A stretch of 64,000 nucleotides of DNA, from assembly GCA_022835595.1 (NCBI GenBank), contig BQUP01000001.1, positions 2,170,001 through 2,234,000 on the forward strand, given 5' to 3'. The position numbers were made by a program, and so were the translations under genes. The notes beneath the pieces were generated by a model that had not been told where the DNA came from, did no database searches, and was given only the letters and a program-made list of their open reading frames with translations. Positions 47,380 to 59,478 of the stretch are shown one piece after another (positions within the stretch are counted from its first letter, which is position 1; the number at the start of each line of letters is the position of its first letter). The DNA is from Cystobasidium ongulense (taxonomy: Eukaryota; Basidiomycota; Cystobasidiomycetes; Cystobasidiales; Cystobasidiaceae).

Positions 47380-49074
47380 TCACTCTGTCACGCGCAAACT
47401 TGTTATCTCCCTTCTGGCCAGCTTTTCCTTTGCAGTCAAAGGACCACCCTCCGTTTCAATACGTAAGATTTGGTATTCGTCCTTCTTGGATAGACTCTTC
47501 AAATTAACTCTGTATGGTTCGAGTAGCTTCGGGGACAATGAGCCAGCATCGCTCGTAGAGGATGCAGACGCTCCCAGAAGCGACTTCTGCTTCTTATGAA
47601 GGTTGCCAGCAGTTGCCTCTTTCAATTTGGGTGCGATTTTCCTGAGGGAGTTTCCAATCAGCCCTTGCTAACGATTGTCAGTTGGCAGGGAGACAGCTTA
47701 CTTCCCACAATCGAACACCAGCAGGTTCAGCTCTCCTGCGTTTGTCTGCTCGACTCCGACAATGACTCGTGAATGACCTTGATGCTGGAGATACAATGGC
47801 ATGCGGTCTTCGCGCATTTTGACAGAGGAACCCTTCGAGTTCATCAACTTGCCAAAGGCGTCCTTCCCGTCAACGGAAACATCGATTCGAGCCTTGAAGT
47901 AGTCGAAAACCCATTTAGATAACACAGTGTGTGCTCCGCTACCTCCCGCTAGCTTCGGGAAGTCGACTACCGTAGTTCTGGAACGTAAGATCGGGTCAGG
48001 TGGATGCTGAAGAGGACTGCACAGGCGTGTAACGTACCTGATCCCGAGCCACGAGAACACAGTGTAAACCTCAGAAGTACCGATCCATCGCCTGGATCCA
48101 ACTAGCTTTCCTTTGAAGTGCAGCTTTCCGTCTGGATCAAAGCCAGCTGTCCAAGCGGCTTCCGCGATGTGTTGTAGATCCTCAATGGTCGGTATGGCTG
48201 GAGCATCCCGGACTTCTTCATCATCGTCTTGGGGTCGCTTTCTCTTGCTAGATGTTGTGGATTCTTTCGCATCGGAGACTTGTTCATCCTTATTTTGCTG
48301 ATTGAACAGCATGTTTCGATACTGTTCGACATGTCGGAGAGCAGAAAACACCATGCATGCCGATTTATAGCCACAACCCCAGCCAAAGTCCCCAAATTGT
48401 GACTTGATATGCTCTACTCTGGTGGTGCATAGGACTGCAAGTCGCGTGGAGGAAGATTTCTCGAGCATTGACTGTAGCAGTGGAATTAGATTCGGAGTTA
48501 CCGAATTGTGTTCGCCTCTGCCTTTCCAAGCTGTACGGAGCTTCCCGAAGCCATTCGAGTTGAATTTGCCTAGAACACTTTGCAAGCGGGATTCTGATGA
48601 TGTTTCGTGCCCGTCTTCACCGTCTTCGTCGTCTTCCCGAAGAGCTTGAGCCTGAGACAAGCAATCCGCCACATGCAGCTCGCGCTCTTGGGATGGAACG
48701 TCGATGGCACTCCATTCGAGAAGGCAGCATGGACAGCAGTTGAGGGAGTGGTCGACCAAGGAACTTTTATTATTACTGCTGCTCCCAGCTCTTTCCTGTC
48801 CAGAGGCCTGACTTGCAAGCAAGCAGGCTTCGACGTGATCTTGCAAGTCATCTCGCGGAAATTCCTTGTCGCACACAGGGCAATGCGAGATGGAAGGACG
48901 TGGAAGAAGAACGATGCCCTCGCTATTGGGATCCGATGAAGCTGCTGTTGATTCTGTCACCGGCGCTGCTGTTGCTGCTGACCCGTCCAAGCAGGCATTC
49001 AAGTGGAAGTTGGCAGCCGCCTCGTCGAATAAGACCAGCGAGGTGCGGCAAACGAAGCACTCGGTATCTGGCAT
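47380..49074 (-). CDS. ZUFSP/ZUP1-like deubiquitinase (C78 peptidase) with zinc fingers
   Basis: Cysteine protease of the ZUFSP family; in animals ZUP1 cleaves K63-linked ubiquitin in genome maintenance. The N-terminus has three small zinc-binding modules: CFVCRTS with a following H-x3-C, CPVCDKEFPRDDLQDHVEAC (UBZ-like), and CCPCCLLEW with a distal H-x3-C. The catalytic region reads FGDFGWGCGYKSACMVFSAL (Cys in GCGY), then WTAGFDPDG, RRWIGTSEVYTVFSWLGI, TTVVDFPKLAGGSGAHTVLS and PLYLQHQGHSRVIVGVEQ (catalytic His), with LLVFDCGK near the end. An acidic/Lys-rich linker (SSKRKRPQDDDEE) interrupts the core. The last exon (47380 to about 47650) gives LRKIAPKLKEAT then EYQILRIETEG. Three exons. Catalytic residues appear intact. 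Confidence 0.88.
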
Positions 49075-49291
49075 CTCAATGGCACCACGCCGCGTTGTAA
49101 CACTCGCCCTATTGCGCTCCCGAGTCCTTCATCATGTAAAATACGGTGGTGGTAGTCCGTGTTACCCAAATGTGTACCAAGTATACTGCGCGACGACTGC
49201 AAACGCCACAAGACAGCTCGCCAACTCTTTCATCTACAGTAGTAATGTGTCGCATGCATAGTTCGAATACCGACATTCATTCTCGTGCATA

Positions 49292-51267
49292 TTATACTCG
49301 CGGCGCGAAAGCTACAACAGCATACTTTCCAGAAACGCGCCATGTGGGATCCTCCTTATCCAGCTTCTCGGCGGTGCCTGCCTCCAGGCCGACACACACA
49401 TCGGCTTTCAGTGTCCTGTTGAGTTTGTGAACCAGCGTGAGTAATGCGATATCGGCATACAAACAAGTTCTTTTCCCCACCTCAAAGCCAAAAGGTTGAT
49501 CTTGCCTCGGAGAGGACCTAGAACATCTTCAAAAGAAACGGTGCTGTCCCATCGTGCATCACTGTGGAGGGTTATTAGTATCTGTACAAAGGCCTAAGGA
49601 AAGCTCACTCTCGTACCTTGTTAATTTGCGGTAGTTGAGATCGCCTTTGAAGATGACCAAGTCTGCCTTTTGTAGCTCGGACAGCAATTTAGGTGATTGC
49701 TCAGGAATCACAGCGAATGACAGTGGATTGGTCCAGTATGACTCGACAGAGGTCTTCGACTCCTCTGCAGTTTGTTCCAAGTTTAAGGTCATGGGAAGTG
49801 AGACCTTGAAGCGGCCAGTTGCGAAGTGTGTTTCTGTCAAACATGTGTCAATTCATGCACTGTGACGTTGCACTGGATGCGGAGCTTACTCCAGCGTGAG
49901 AGGCACATTGCGAGAGCAGCTTGGTGTTCTGAGTCAAAGATCTTGTCTCCTTCTTGCTTTCTGAAGAACTCTGGATCTGCCAAGGCATCGAATGTACGCT
50001 CAAAATCTTGAGGGAGAACGTCAGAGACGAACCAGGGGATATCCTGTGAAGGCATACGTCAGCCATCCGCTTTTGTAGATGCTGGGCACAAGCCATCCGG
50101 GTTCCAAGTCTTACTTTAGGGCTAGGTTTTGGATAAGTCAGTTACATTCGGGAATCAATCAAAGGGCGTTACATACTGGAAGACAACCTCGGAGCAGAAA
50201 GGTGTCGAAAGTAGCCAATCGGCCAGGAGTATATCGCCGTATAGCTCAAACCCGGCGTTGTCCAGGATAATGTCTATACGCGAGCCTTTCAATGATTTCA
50301 GGCACTGCCACGCTTCGCTGAGGTTATTTTGAAGAATTAAATGTTCAGCTGCTTCTTGAGCAGCCTTGCCTGTCTTCTGCAGTGCCTGAATGTCTGAATG
50401 AGATAGCCCTTGTAACAAAGACAAGTCCGTAGCATTGCCCCAGAGCGCGACTTGTGCGAGTTCTAGGAAGGCTCCCTGCAATGTCTCCTCTGACTCTGAC
50501 TCGGAAGAATTGGACAATATCAAGTTGTTGATGGACAAAGCGAGCGCATACACACCCGGGGCTGCACTTGCGAAGGTATCAAGTTTAGAACGAGCGAAAG
50601 GGTCGTGCTGTGTCCAGCAGTTGGTCTTTGCGAAAAGGACGCGCAAACGCCGATATCTAGAGACTTTCCGTTAGGTGCGCAGCTACCAAATTGCAACCCG
50701 CGACATGTACTCACAGATAGCATTCTAAAAATGTCAGCGAGAATCAGTAATGCCATGTGCCAACACTTTGTCAACCAGATTGTTTCATGACGCACCAGCG
50801 AAGAGCCATGGCATCTGAAACCAGGTGTTTTTCCCATCTGCCTGTAAGCCTTGAAGTTCGGAGTTATATACGTCAACATTTGCACCTCCATCATCTTCTA
50901 GCGGGCTATGTAGCAGTAACCCAATCAGATCCAATGCGCTGGAATAATTACGTTATGTTACAGCTTACATTAGAGGCTTGTCATGGCCAATATCGTATTT
51001 CAGCGCCGCGATGTCGTTGATGAGTTTCTTGCCCTCGGCGAGCTTCTCGGAATCGCAACTGTCAAATGTAGAATTGATATCATCGATTACTTGCGTGATA
51101 ATGCGTGGCCAGCGCTTTGCGGTCTTTTCATGACACAGTATGCATGCTTTGTGTCTCAGCCCCGGTACCTAGCTAGATAACAGCACCACCGCGAAACATA
51201 CCGACTCATAAGCAAACGACGATTTGTCTGAGGCACTCCATAGCTCAACATTCGGTTTCCAGCCCAT
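49292..51267 (-). CDS. DUF89/ARMT1-like metal-dependent phosphatase
   Basis: Damage-control phosphatase family (human ARMT1, yeast YMR027W/HRT2), acting on phosphorylated metabolites such as fructose-1-phosphate. Start MGWKPNVELWSASDKSSFAY is the family N-terminus, followed by RWPRIITQVIDDINSTFDSC. Then come WSFQMPWLFAECYLYR-type blocks (PWLFAECYLYR), the Asp-Asn metal site in IDIILDNAGFELYGDILLAD, IPWFVSDVLPQDFE, RFKVSLPMTLNLEQ and KADLVIFKGDLNYRKLT with the catalytic Lys-Gly-Asp, then WDSTVSFEDVLGPLRGKINL. It ends RVSGKYAVVAFAPRV. About eight exons; internal boundaries only partly fixed. All hallmark acidic residues are visible. The next gene upstream on the same strand is ATG1. Confidence 0.87.
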
Positions 51268-51600
51268 CTTGCAAGCTCGAGTTCAGTGTGCAGTGCAATA
51301 ATAATTGTCGACTTTGGTAGAGAAGCGACCATGGCCACAACATTTCAAGCATTCATCGGCAAGCGAAAGTCGATCACGATAACAAGTATTTCACGCAAGT
51401 CATTGAATAAGTAGAGTGTTGTGACCAGAGAGCGAAGTAGAATCAACAACGTGTATACTAAAACAAATCGGTCTTTCCTGAAGCCTGACAAACCATTACT
51501 GCTACATAGGAGAGGTTGTGTGGAAATCTAGAGCATTGCCAAAGCGTTTCCAATCATCAAAAGCGGACTTGATGGTAACAAAGATACATGAAGTTACGAA
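51268..51600. other. Intergenic, DUF89 promoter / ATG1 3' side
   Basis: About 330 nt. Minus-strand frames upstream of 51267 continue open but lack the family motif, so they are 5' UTR. Nothing else seen. Confidence 0.45.
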
Positions 51601-54600
51601 TTACATGGTCGAAGAATTGTGCATCTTGCGACGTAAGGCGATCAGGCGACCTCTGATGGATTCGATGACTGCGAGGAGCTCTTCAGTATGACCAATGGGC
51701 TCTGCAGAAACATATAACAACTTACAATTGCGAACTGTGACAGTGTCGTCTTCGTCGACGAGCTCGCCTTCTTGCATAGTTTCGTCTAGTATGGCATGTA
51801 GCATCCACAAGGCTGTATCATATGCGATTTCGCATTCTTGGGCATTCTCTCCCATGAGCTCACTCACGGCTGCAGCTCGGGACTTTATAAGAAGAAGTCA
51901 GCAAGGGAATGCTGGATCGTATGAAGATCACTTCTCACCATTTCTAACGCTCTATCGAATATCAGCTTCTCCGCCAGCATAGCCGAGTCAGGAATATCTC
52001 CCACAAGCCGACCTTTAGCATACTCTGCTTTGTCGAAGCATTCATTGAAACGTGCCCGAAGCCATTGTACATCTGTAGAAGAGCAGAAAGTCAGTATATC
52101 CACTTGTTATTTACATGTTCTTACATACATTCATTGAGGTCTGCGCTTGCAGCTTGCCCGGAGTTGCGGGCTGACCAGAAGTCTCTTGCTTGTTCAATGC
52201 CTTTCGACAGGAACGCAAGGGCCTTCAGATACAATACAAGCGTTTCACCAAGAAGTAAATCGGCTTTCGATGAGCTTGTAGATGTCACGGCTGTAACGGA
52301 GGTCCCAGGATTCGACAATGCTTGTGGGGTCTTGGCCAGAGGCGAAGATGGTCTTTGATCGGATGACGATGAGGATCTTCTGTTAGCCATACCAGGAGAT
52401 GCGGTACTATTGTTTGCATTGGCGAAGAAGGGATTGGCTTGACTTGCACCCAAGCCCGCTCGTGATCCAGTCGCGTTGGCTGATCCATCAATCAGAAGAG
52501 GTGACCTCTGGTTCGATGACAATGATTGCTGTGATGATTGCGGCTGCATCATGACGAGCTTTGAATCGGCAAAGTCAAAAATAACGGTGGCCTTTTGTGC
52601 TATATCTTCGAGTCTCTGCATCAATTCTTCCTCCTCTGCAGATGGAGCGTCTTCGTTGGCGAGCACTGGTCGAGTCCGTCTACGACCGAACGGTAAACGA
52701 TGCGATTGCTTCCGCAGCCATATATTTTCACTAGGGGAACCAAAGAGTTTCAATGAGGCCATATTGAGGGCCTTTCCGATGGCATTGCCAGGTAAGGTGA
52801 TACCACCGACTATACTGAGCGGCGAAGTGTAGGTCTGTTCCGCGATCTGCGGTGTTGGCGCATTACTGACATAACGACCAGGCGAGCTCTGACCGGGTGG
52901 TATGTTAGGACTGCCTCGTGAACGAGGCGATGACCCATAGGGCGCCGGCGACAACCGTGGGCCTACCGGCGCAGCAAAAGGCGGATGTTCATAGGAAGTC
53001 GCTTGAGCTGTTGGAGGGTACGGCAGAGCGGGACTAGGAGGCGAAGGTGACTGTGCGTGATTCGCTACGACATTGCCATACGTTACAGGTGCTGAAGGAG
53101 ATTGACCATAGCCAGTGGGCTGGCGAGAAAGTACGCCTCTCGAGCTTCTGCGAGCTATTGCGTGCGGTCGCCGGGGGTTGGATGCCATTTCTACAAAAGA
53201 TTGGCGGGTAAGCTGCGCGACGATACAGGGCAGAGAATAGCTTACCATCTGCAAGTGCGTTGAACTCAACATTCCTCTTGTCCACCACCACATATTCACG
53301 GCCCAGTATAGAATCATCTTCACCGGTCATAGCTGACGCAATCATGTCTCGCTGCTGCGCAAGCTGCCGGTCGCGTCCAGTCGGTAAAGCTAACGTCAGA
53401 TTCGACAGTGGGGTCGGTTGAGGTGTGTTGTCTGCAGGCACGTGCTGGGCTGGAACAAGATTATCTTGGGAAGGCTTCCGTGAGTGTGCCTGAAGCGGAG
53501 GAGCTGGCTGGGCTATAATCGGCGTGGCAGCGGTAGTGGTGATGACTGCATAATCGCGTGTCTTCAACGGAGCCGCTGAAGTCTGATTTTGCCCCGGTTC
53601 ACTACCAACGACATATTTGGGCTTGAAGGTTGACCGTCGGGTTGGGGCGCCTGGTCTAGCCGAAGAGGCTCCCGTCTGCTCCTGCATACCTGAACGCTCT
53701 CCCGAGACCCGGATAACGCCTTCCGATGGCGAGCTACGTTGACCTGCTGCACTTGGCAGTTGGACGAAAGCCATTTCCTGCTCTTCGCCTGAAGAAGGAA
53801 CGATTGCAGTTTCCGTGGCATCAGAAAGATCTTTGATAACTGGACTCTGTGCCGGCGGTGGAAGTGCAGGAGAAGCTTTCTTTACGGGGGGAGGTGTCTG
53901 ACCGCTAGCGGTGCGCGCGTGCGAGTCTTGGCGATGAAGCTGATCTTGACTGCTTGACTGCCGCGAGGGTACTTGACTCCGCGCTTCGTCGATAGTTCCA
54001 GGTGCTACCAGACTTCCTTCGCCCCAACGAGCAACGCCATCTGCCTCGCGAAAAAAGTCTATAAAGCTCATGCGTTCAACTGGATTTCGTTTGAGAAGGC
54101 CCCTTATTAAAGCTTTGAGATCATCAGGTACCTTAGTAGGTGGTGGTTCTTCTTTGCCCGGCTCGGTTGAAGCAGATGGCGATCTATCGTCCGGAAACTT
54201 GATTCTGTCTTCTCCCCGCTCGATTCGACGAAGGAGCTCGACATGATTTTGAGCTCGGAAAGGTGGCTTTCCGACAGTCATCTCGTACGTGACGGCACCA
54301 ACCGACCAGAGATCAGCTTTTGCATCGTATTTCTCGTAGCGAAGAATTTCCGGAGCCATGTATAGCGGACTACCGCACAGTGTTTCAGCTAGACTGGTAT
54401 TTGGCAATGCGCGAGCAAAGCCGAAATCTGCAACTCGGAGCAGAGGAATGCCCTGAGGGTGCCCTGCAGCTATATCACTAGAGTCGGGCGGGTGCAAGAG
54501 AAGGTTCTGATGGAACTCAGAGTCAGCCAAGAATAGAAATCCTGCTATTCCAGTACAGAAGACAGCTTACCTGTGGCTTGATATCACGATGGATGATATT

Positions 54601-55505
54601 CTGATTCCGCAAGAATTTGAGCGCTTCCGCCAGTTGTCCGAGGAAGCATCGCACTACCAACTCGTTCAAGCCTCCATCACGTGGATGTGGGTATCGTTCC
54701 CGATATGTTTGCTGCATTGAAGAGGTAAGATTTGGGATCTGGCCTCTCTTTCGAATATACTGCGATAGATCACCAGCACTGCAGTAGGCCATGACGAGAT
54801 AGATGTGTGCTTCGGTTTTCTATAGTGCCAGAATCATGCAATAGAACAGGAAGAGGCGCATGGCTTTGGTAAGCTGGTTGGACCTTCGCCTTTCAGGGCA
54901 GCCTGCAGCTCGCCAGCTAGATTTATATTACTCACAAGACAGTCCACTAGTTCGACAACATTCCTCTGCTTGATGCCTTTGAGCAGGCGGATCTCGCTCT
55001 CTAGATTCTCGAGCAGCTTCGTTGTCAACTTACTCCGCACTACCGCCTTTATGGCCACCAGAGTTGCGGGATTCGTAGTCTGAATGGGTAAGTCGAAATA
55101 GCCCGTGTACAGGAGGGAATGAGAGTATAGTGAGTAGTTGATTTCCAGTATGATGTGCAGGGATGATTAGGTGTTGTCGGTGCATGCATTATAACAGATC
55201 GAGTGACGAGTGGGCAATCAGCACTTGACTCGACGCGTATGAACAAACGACGAAGCAGGCAGGGAAGCACCTGAACGCCTACTAGCTGTGCAACTACTCA
55301 CCATCTTTTCTCCGCGATAGACTGTCGCGAATGAACCTCTTCCAATCTCCTCGCGAATGCTGTAGTTGCCCACCCTGTCCGGCATGCCGGTAGTCGGATT
55401 GACGGTCCTGGAGGACGACGAGCGGTGCTGAGGCTGGCCATCTTTGTAGCGATGCTGGGGCTGCTGCTGCTGAGATGGCTGCTGAGCGTTGGCTGCAGGT
55501 GGCAT
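51601..55505 (-). CDS. ATG1: Autophagy-initiating Ser/Thr kinase Atg1 (ULK family)
   Basis: Kinase of the Atg1-Atg13 complex that starts autophagy; target of TORC1. At least eight exons. After a Gln-rich head ([20 protein letters not shown]), the domain reads [20 protein letters not shown] (Gly loop), LVAIKAVVR (catalytic Lys), [34 protein letters not shown] (HRD), [20 protein letters not shown] (DFG), [12 protein letters not shown] (APE) and [32 protein letters not shown] and [20 protein letters not shown] are Atg1-specific. A ~500-residue disordered linker follows, then [18 protein letters not shown], a typical Atg1 linker motif. The C-terminal tandem-MIT region has [40 protein letters not shown] and [16 protein letters not shown]. 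The start is Met at 55505; an earlier GTG codon is not a valid start. Confidence 0.95.
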
Positions 55506-56499
55506 ACAGGCCACTGACGGGGATAGACGCCTGGCTGCTCAGGCGGCGCTTTGTTGCTGATGGCCGGCTGGCCTGCCTGATGTGCGAAGACTGGCCTCCC
55601 GGTGAGCTGACAAAGGCCGAGCTTGATGTACGTGGGTTCTCGCAGACAACGCCGGAGACTGGTGCGAGTTGGCTGGAGCAAACCAAGAGGCGTGCATGAT
55701 GGCCTCAAGTGCCCAAAGGCGAGATGCACTCATCAGCAAGATGGTGGCGAGGGCAATGGCGCCTAAGCCTGACGAGTGAAGACGTCAAGTACTGACAAGC
55801 GAGACGGGGAAGCACATCGCCAATGTCAGAGTCTCGTCATGCTCAAGCGCCTGCAGAGCTGCACGTCTCTCTTGGGCATGAGCAGATTGATCGAGGCCTT
55901 GTACTGATAAGCCTGGCACACTCTTTCACCGTTTTCTTTGAGCTATAGCTTCAAAGGCTTCCTTGCCAGTGGTCCACTGAATTTCTCACGGTACCGGCAG
56001 CATTGTCATTCTGCTCTATCGCAGAAATGCAGACGAAGCTTCTCCTCTATCGTACTCCTCCAGAATCCGATCACGTCGACTTGGTCTCTACGCGGACGGC
56101 CACAGAAGTACTAACCTTGCCAATTGTTTGTTGTCGACTTACCTCGACGCATCCAGTTTACAAGCTTTGCCGGAAAGGGCAACGACGCGTGCCCACCCAG
56201 CGTTACGACTGCGCATGAGAAGTAGTCCATAGCTCGGTAAAGGCAGGCGAACTGTCGCCCGCTTAATTCGACAACTAGACAAGGAAGACTCAGCAGTGAA
56301 GACTAGTTGAGGAAGAATCTTCGTCAGAGGGACATTGACCTCTCTTTAATCTATGGCTGTACTGGATTCTACATAGCAGGCGGCTCGAAGCTCGGTTTGT
56401 CGACTGTTGCAAGCGGACTGTTTCTGCACCTCACACATAAGGCTGTAAAGTGTAGCAGGGCTATAAAGCATCTCCCCAATCAGTTGCACGTCAAAAGCA
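55506..56499. other. Divergent region, ATG1 / VEFS-box gene
   Basis: About 1 kb between divergent starts, with a TATAAA at 56462-56467 that is only 33 nt upstream of the coiled-coil gene's ATG and so may be fortuitous. No ORF or RNA recognised. Confidence 0.4.
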
Positions 56500-59419
56500 A
56501 TGGGGGAAGATGCTGCCTTCGCCGCGTCAAGTCAAGCTCGCAAGCGGAAACGTCTACCTTCGCCAGGTTCGGACTCCTCGGACAGTGATAGACGACCTGC
56601 GAAAAATACAGTGGACGACTCGGAAAGTTCGCAAAGAAACAGAGCCGTTAAGAGATCACAAGGGATCAATGTACATGCTTCTAATAAGGCAACCAAGCCT
56701 AGCGCTGTGAGCAAGAGTAAAGGCAAAGGCAGAGCAGTTTCAGCATCTAGTACTTCAGACGAAAGTGAAGAGGAAATCGTCGTTGCATCAACCAAGTCTT
56801 CATCAGCATCAACTATCAAACGGCCTTCGATTGTCAAGCCGACAGAGGCCGAACGTTCTCACTTCGACAGAACGAAGCAAAACAGGCTCCAGAAAGTCGT
56901 GCAATTGAGTGACGATGAGGAAGATGAACGGCCGACGTCGTCCTTTAGATCGTCAAAAGCTTCACCTTCTAAGCCGTCGGTGTCGTCGTCCAGCAAAAAT
57001 GTTCATACGAACGGTCACTCCAGCCGGAACTCCGCCAGCGAGCACATCAAATCTAAGAAGGATTCAGTTTCAGCCAAATCTCCCAAGTCGCTCAAGACCA
57101 CATTGTTAGACGACTGTAAGTGCACACGATGTACTGTCATTGTACACTTTCACTGACATCATGCTCAACGTGGGATGCAAAATAGTCAAATTCACCTGGA
57201 ACAAGTCGCCTTCACCACTCAAAGCGTCGCAAGGATCACTCACAGCCTCGGATGCACTAGAAATAGTAAAGAATAAACGACTACAAAGTCAAGTTAACAG
57301 TTTGAAGCAAAGATATGACGAGTCGGAAGATCGCTTCAATGAAGCGATGGTGCAATGCGAAACCTTGAAAGCCCAGCTCAGAGATCTCGAGCATCAGTTT
57401 AAACGCAGCAAGAAAGCCCACGATGAGAGTATTGGGAAAATGAAGGAGAGCGCTGAGGGTAACGGAGATGTCCAAAGGCTTGCTAAAGCTCAAGTTGAGG
57501 CCTATGAACACAAGCTCATGGTCAAGGACAATGAATACCACGAAGCTATGATTGTCCTGCAGCGCGATCTGGAACGAGCACGTCGGGAGTTGCAGGAAAT
57601 CAAAGGAGAATCTATACCTGAACAGCCTGTTTGGGCTCAGCGACAACAGACGGCCGATGCAAAAAGAGCTGCTCAGCTCGAGCAAAAGCTACGCGAACAA
57701 CAGGAGGAGTACGAGGCAAACATCGAGCGGTTAGAGCAAGAAGCAGCTTTGAAACAGAATACCGTGCAGCTGGCCATCAAGGAGAGGGAGATCGATGCTA
57801 TTCGCCTGGCCTGTGCCCAAGAGCTAGAGAGGAAAGAGGAAAGCTACAAACGCCTGAAAGCATTGTACGATATGGATAAGCAAGCATGGTCTTCGCGATA
57901 CCAACCTTCAATGCATCACAGCAATCTTGCGCCTTCCGAAGATGTAGTCCAGCTCCAGAAGCTCGTCTCAACCTTGACCAAGCAGAAGAGCAATTACGAG
58001 CTGCATTTTCAAGCCACTATGGATACCTATGAGGCGAGACTCAAACGCTTACAGCGAGACGCAGCAGACAATGGTGCAAAGGATCAGGAGCAAATAGCCT
58101 TGCTGGAAAGCTCGAGAGCAACGCTTGACTTTGACCGTGCTCGGTTTCAAGGCCAAGTAGCTTCCCTGCAAAGGGAGCTTAAAAAGCTTCGTGAAGAAGT
58201 TCCCACTCTACGTGAAGTCAAACCACGCTACGAAAGACTGAAGAAAGAATATAACGATCTGGTTCGAGCCTATAATGAGTTGAAGAAGGACCACGAAGTC
58301 ACTTTACGGACAATGTATAGCCTTTCGGAAGAACGGGCTAGTTACGCAGAGAAGATCAGACTTCTTGAAAGCAAAACCGATGAGTATACTGCCTTACTGC
58401 AAGCCTCAAAGCCACACAACGGTAGTGAGGGAGATCTCTCGGATAAATACAGGCTATTGAAAAGCACCTACAGCATGGATCGTCAGAAGTACAAGCGTAA
58501 GATCAAGAAACTAGAAGGAAGGCTGGCAAAGTATGAAGGAGGGAGCGATATCACGAGCACCCTGCAAAACACCATCATCCAGTCTACTTCCGAAGAGGAG
58601 GCTTTTGCTTCCGACGCCAACCTCGGGAGGACTGCTCGAAGTAAACAATCTGGAAATCCTCGTCAAGATGGTGTAGAACTGCAGCTGATCGACGACACGG
58701 TCACTAGTTACTCCGCCAATTCTCGCCGTACACGGCGTCAGCGGTCATTATCGTCACTTGTCCCTGCTCCAGCAAAGTTGGAAGCAAACCTCAAATTGAG
58801 TGAAATACTTGCAGCCGTTAAGGAAAGCCACGCTGTTCGGCTTCAGCGTTATGAGAGCGCCAAACTAGTGTATCAGTTTCCTCCGACGTTGAGGGAACGC
58901 AAAGCAGATACGAAGGTGCCTAGACACAAATCTAGAGTATATGTCAGGAGCGAGGTGAGTGGGCGAAGGTTGGCGCTTGCCGCGTTACGCTTCTGACAGA
59001 ATCAAATTCACAGTGTCACACGCCGTATGTTCCAGACGAGATGGTATCTGATTCAGACGATGAATTCATCGAGTGGGAGTCACAAGCGTATGCAAAGGTA
59101 CGTTGTCTCCTATGGAGTATATCAACAAGACAGATAACCTGACCACTTGGTACCACAGAGTCAGGCAAGCAATCCAGATCGCGAGGCTGCTTTGGTGAAC
59201 ACGTGTTGGAATCGACACATCCTAGACTTCCGGTGCAATCGTGTACGCTCGACCAATCTACATTTCTGCATCGAGTTCGTAGAGTCCTACGGGCCGCTCA
59301 TACATTCTCGCAATGCGACTGCTGCTCTTCTGAAGCATATTCTCAAGCTTGTTGACCTGGGACAATTGGCTGCAGACGAAGGCGGCACGGTTATACGCGC
59401 GTATCATCAGGCAGTGTAA
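56500..59419 (+). CDS. Coiled-coil protein with C-terminal VEFS-box-like domain (Su(z)12-like)
   Basis: Candidate Polycomb-type protein. Four exons (56500-57115, 57186-58954, 59014-59097, 59159-59419) keep frame and give 909 aa. Residues 1-205 are disordered, basic and Ser-rich. Residues ~220-660 are a long coiled coil (LRDLEHQFKRSKKAHDESIG, LQRELKKLREEVPTLREVKP). The last ~115 residues read RVYVRSECHTPYVPDEMVSD, SDDEFIEWESQAYAKSQASN, CWNRHILDFRCNRVRSTNLH, FCIEFVESYGPLIHSRN. This matches the VEFS box of Su(z)12/EMF2/VRN2: aromatic-rich segment, PxEM, acidic run, W-E, then LWNxHV and CxxFVExYGxxI. The classical C2H2 finger of Su(z)12 is not evident; the coiled coil takes its place. In PRC2 the VEFS box binds and activates the H3K27 methyltransferase. 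The homology is my reading of motifs and needs a profile search. Confidence 0.6.
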
Positions 59420-59478
59420 ATTCTTTCAAGTTCATAGTGCAGTACTGCGTAATGTCTCATGATGCCAAAATTATCTTA

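Noticed and set aside
56462-56467. TATAAA close to the VEFS-box gene start
   Set aside because: It is only ~33 nt from the ATG, leaving little room for a TSS and 5' UTR, so it is probably coincidental.
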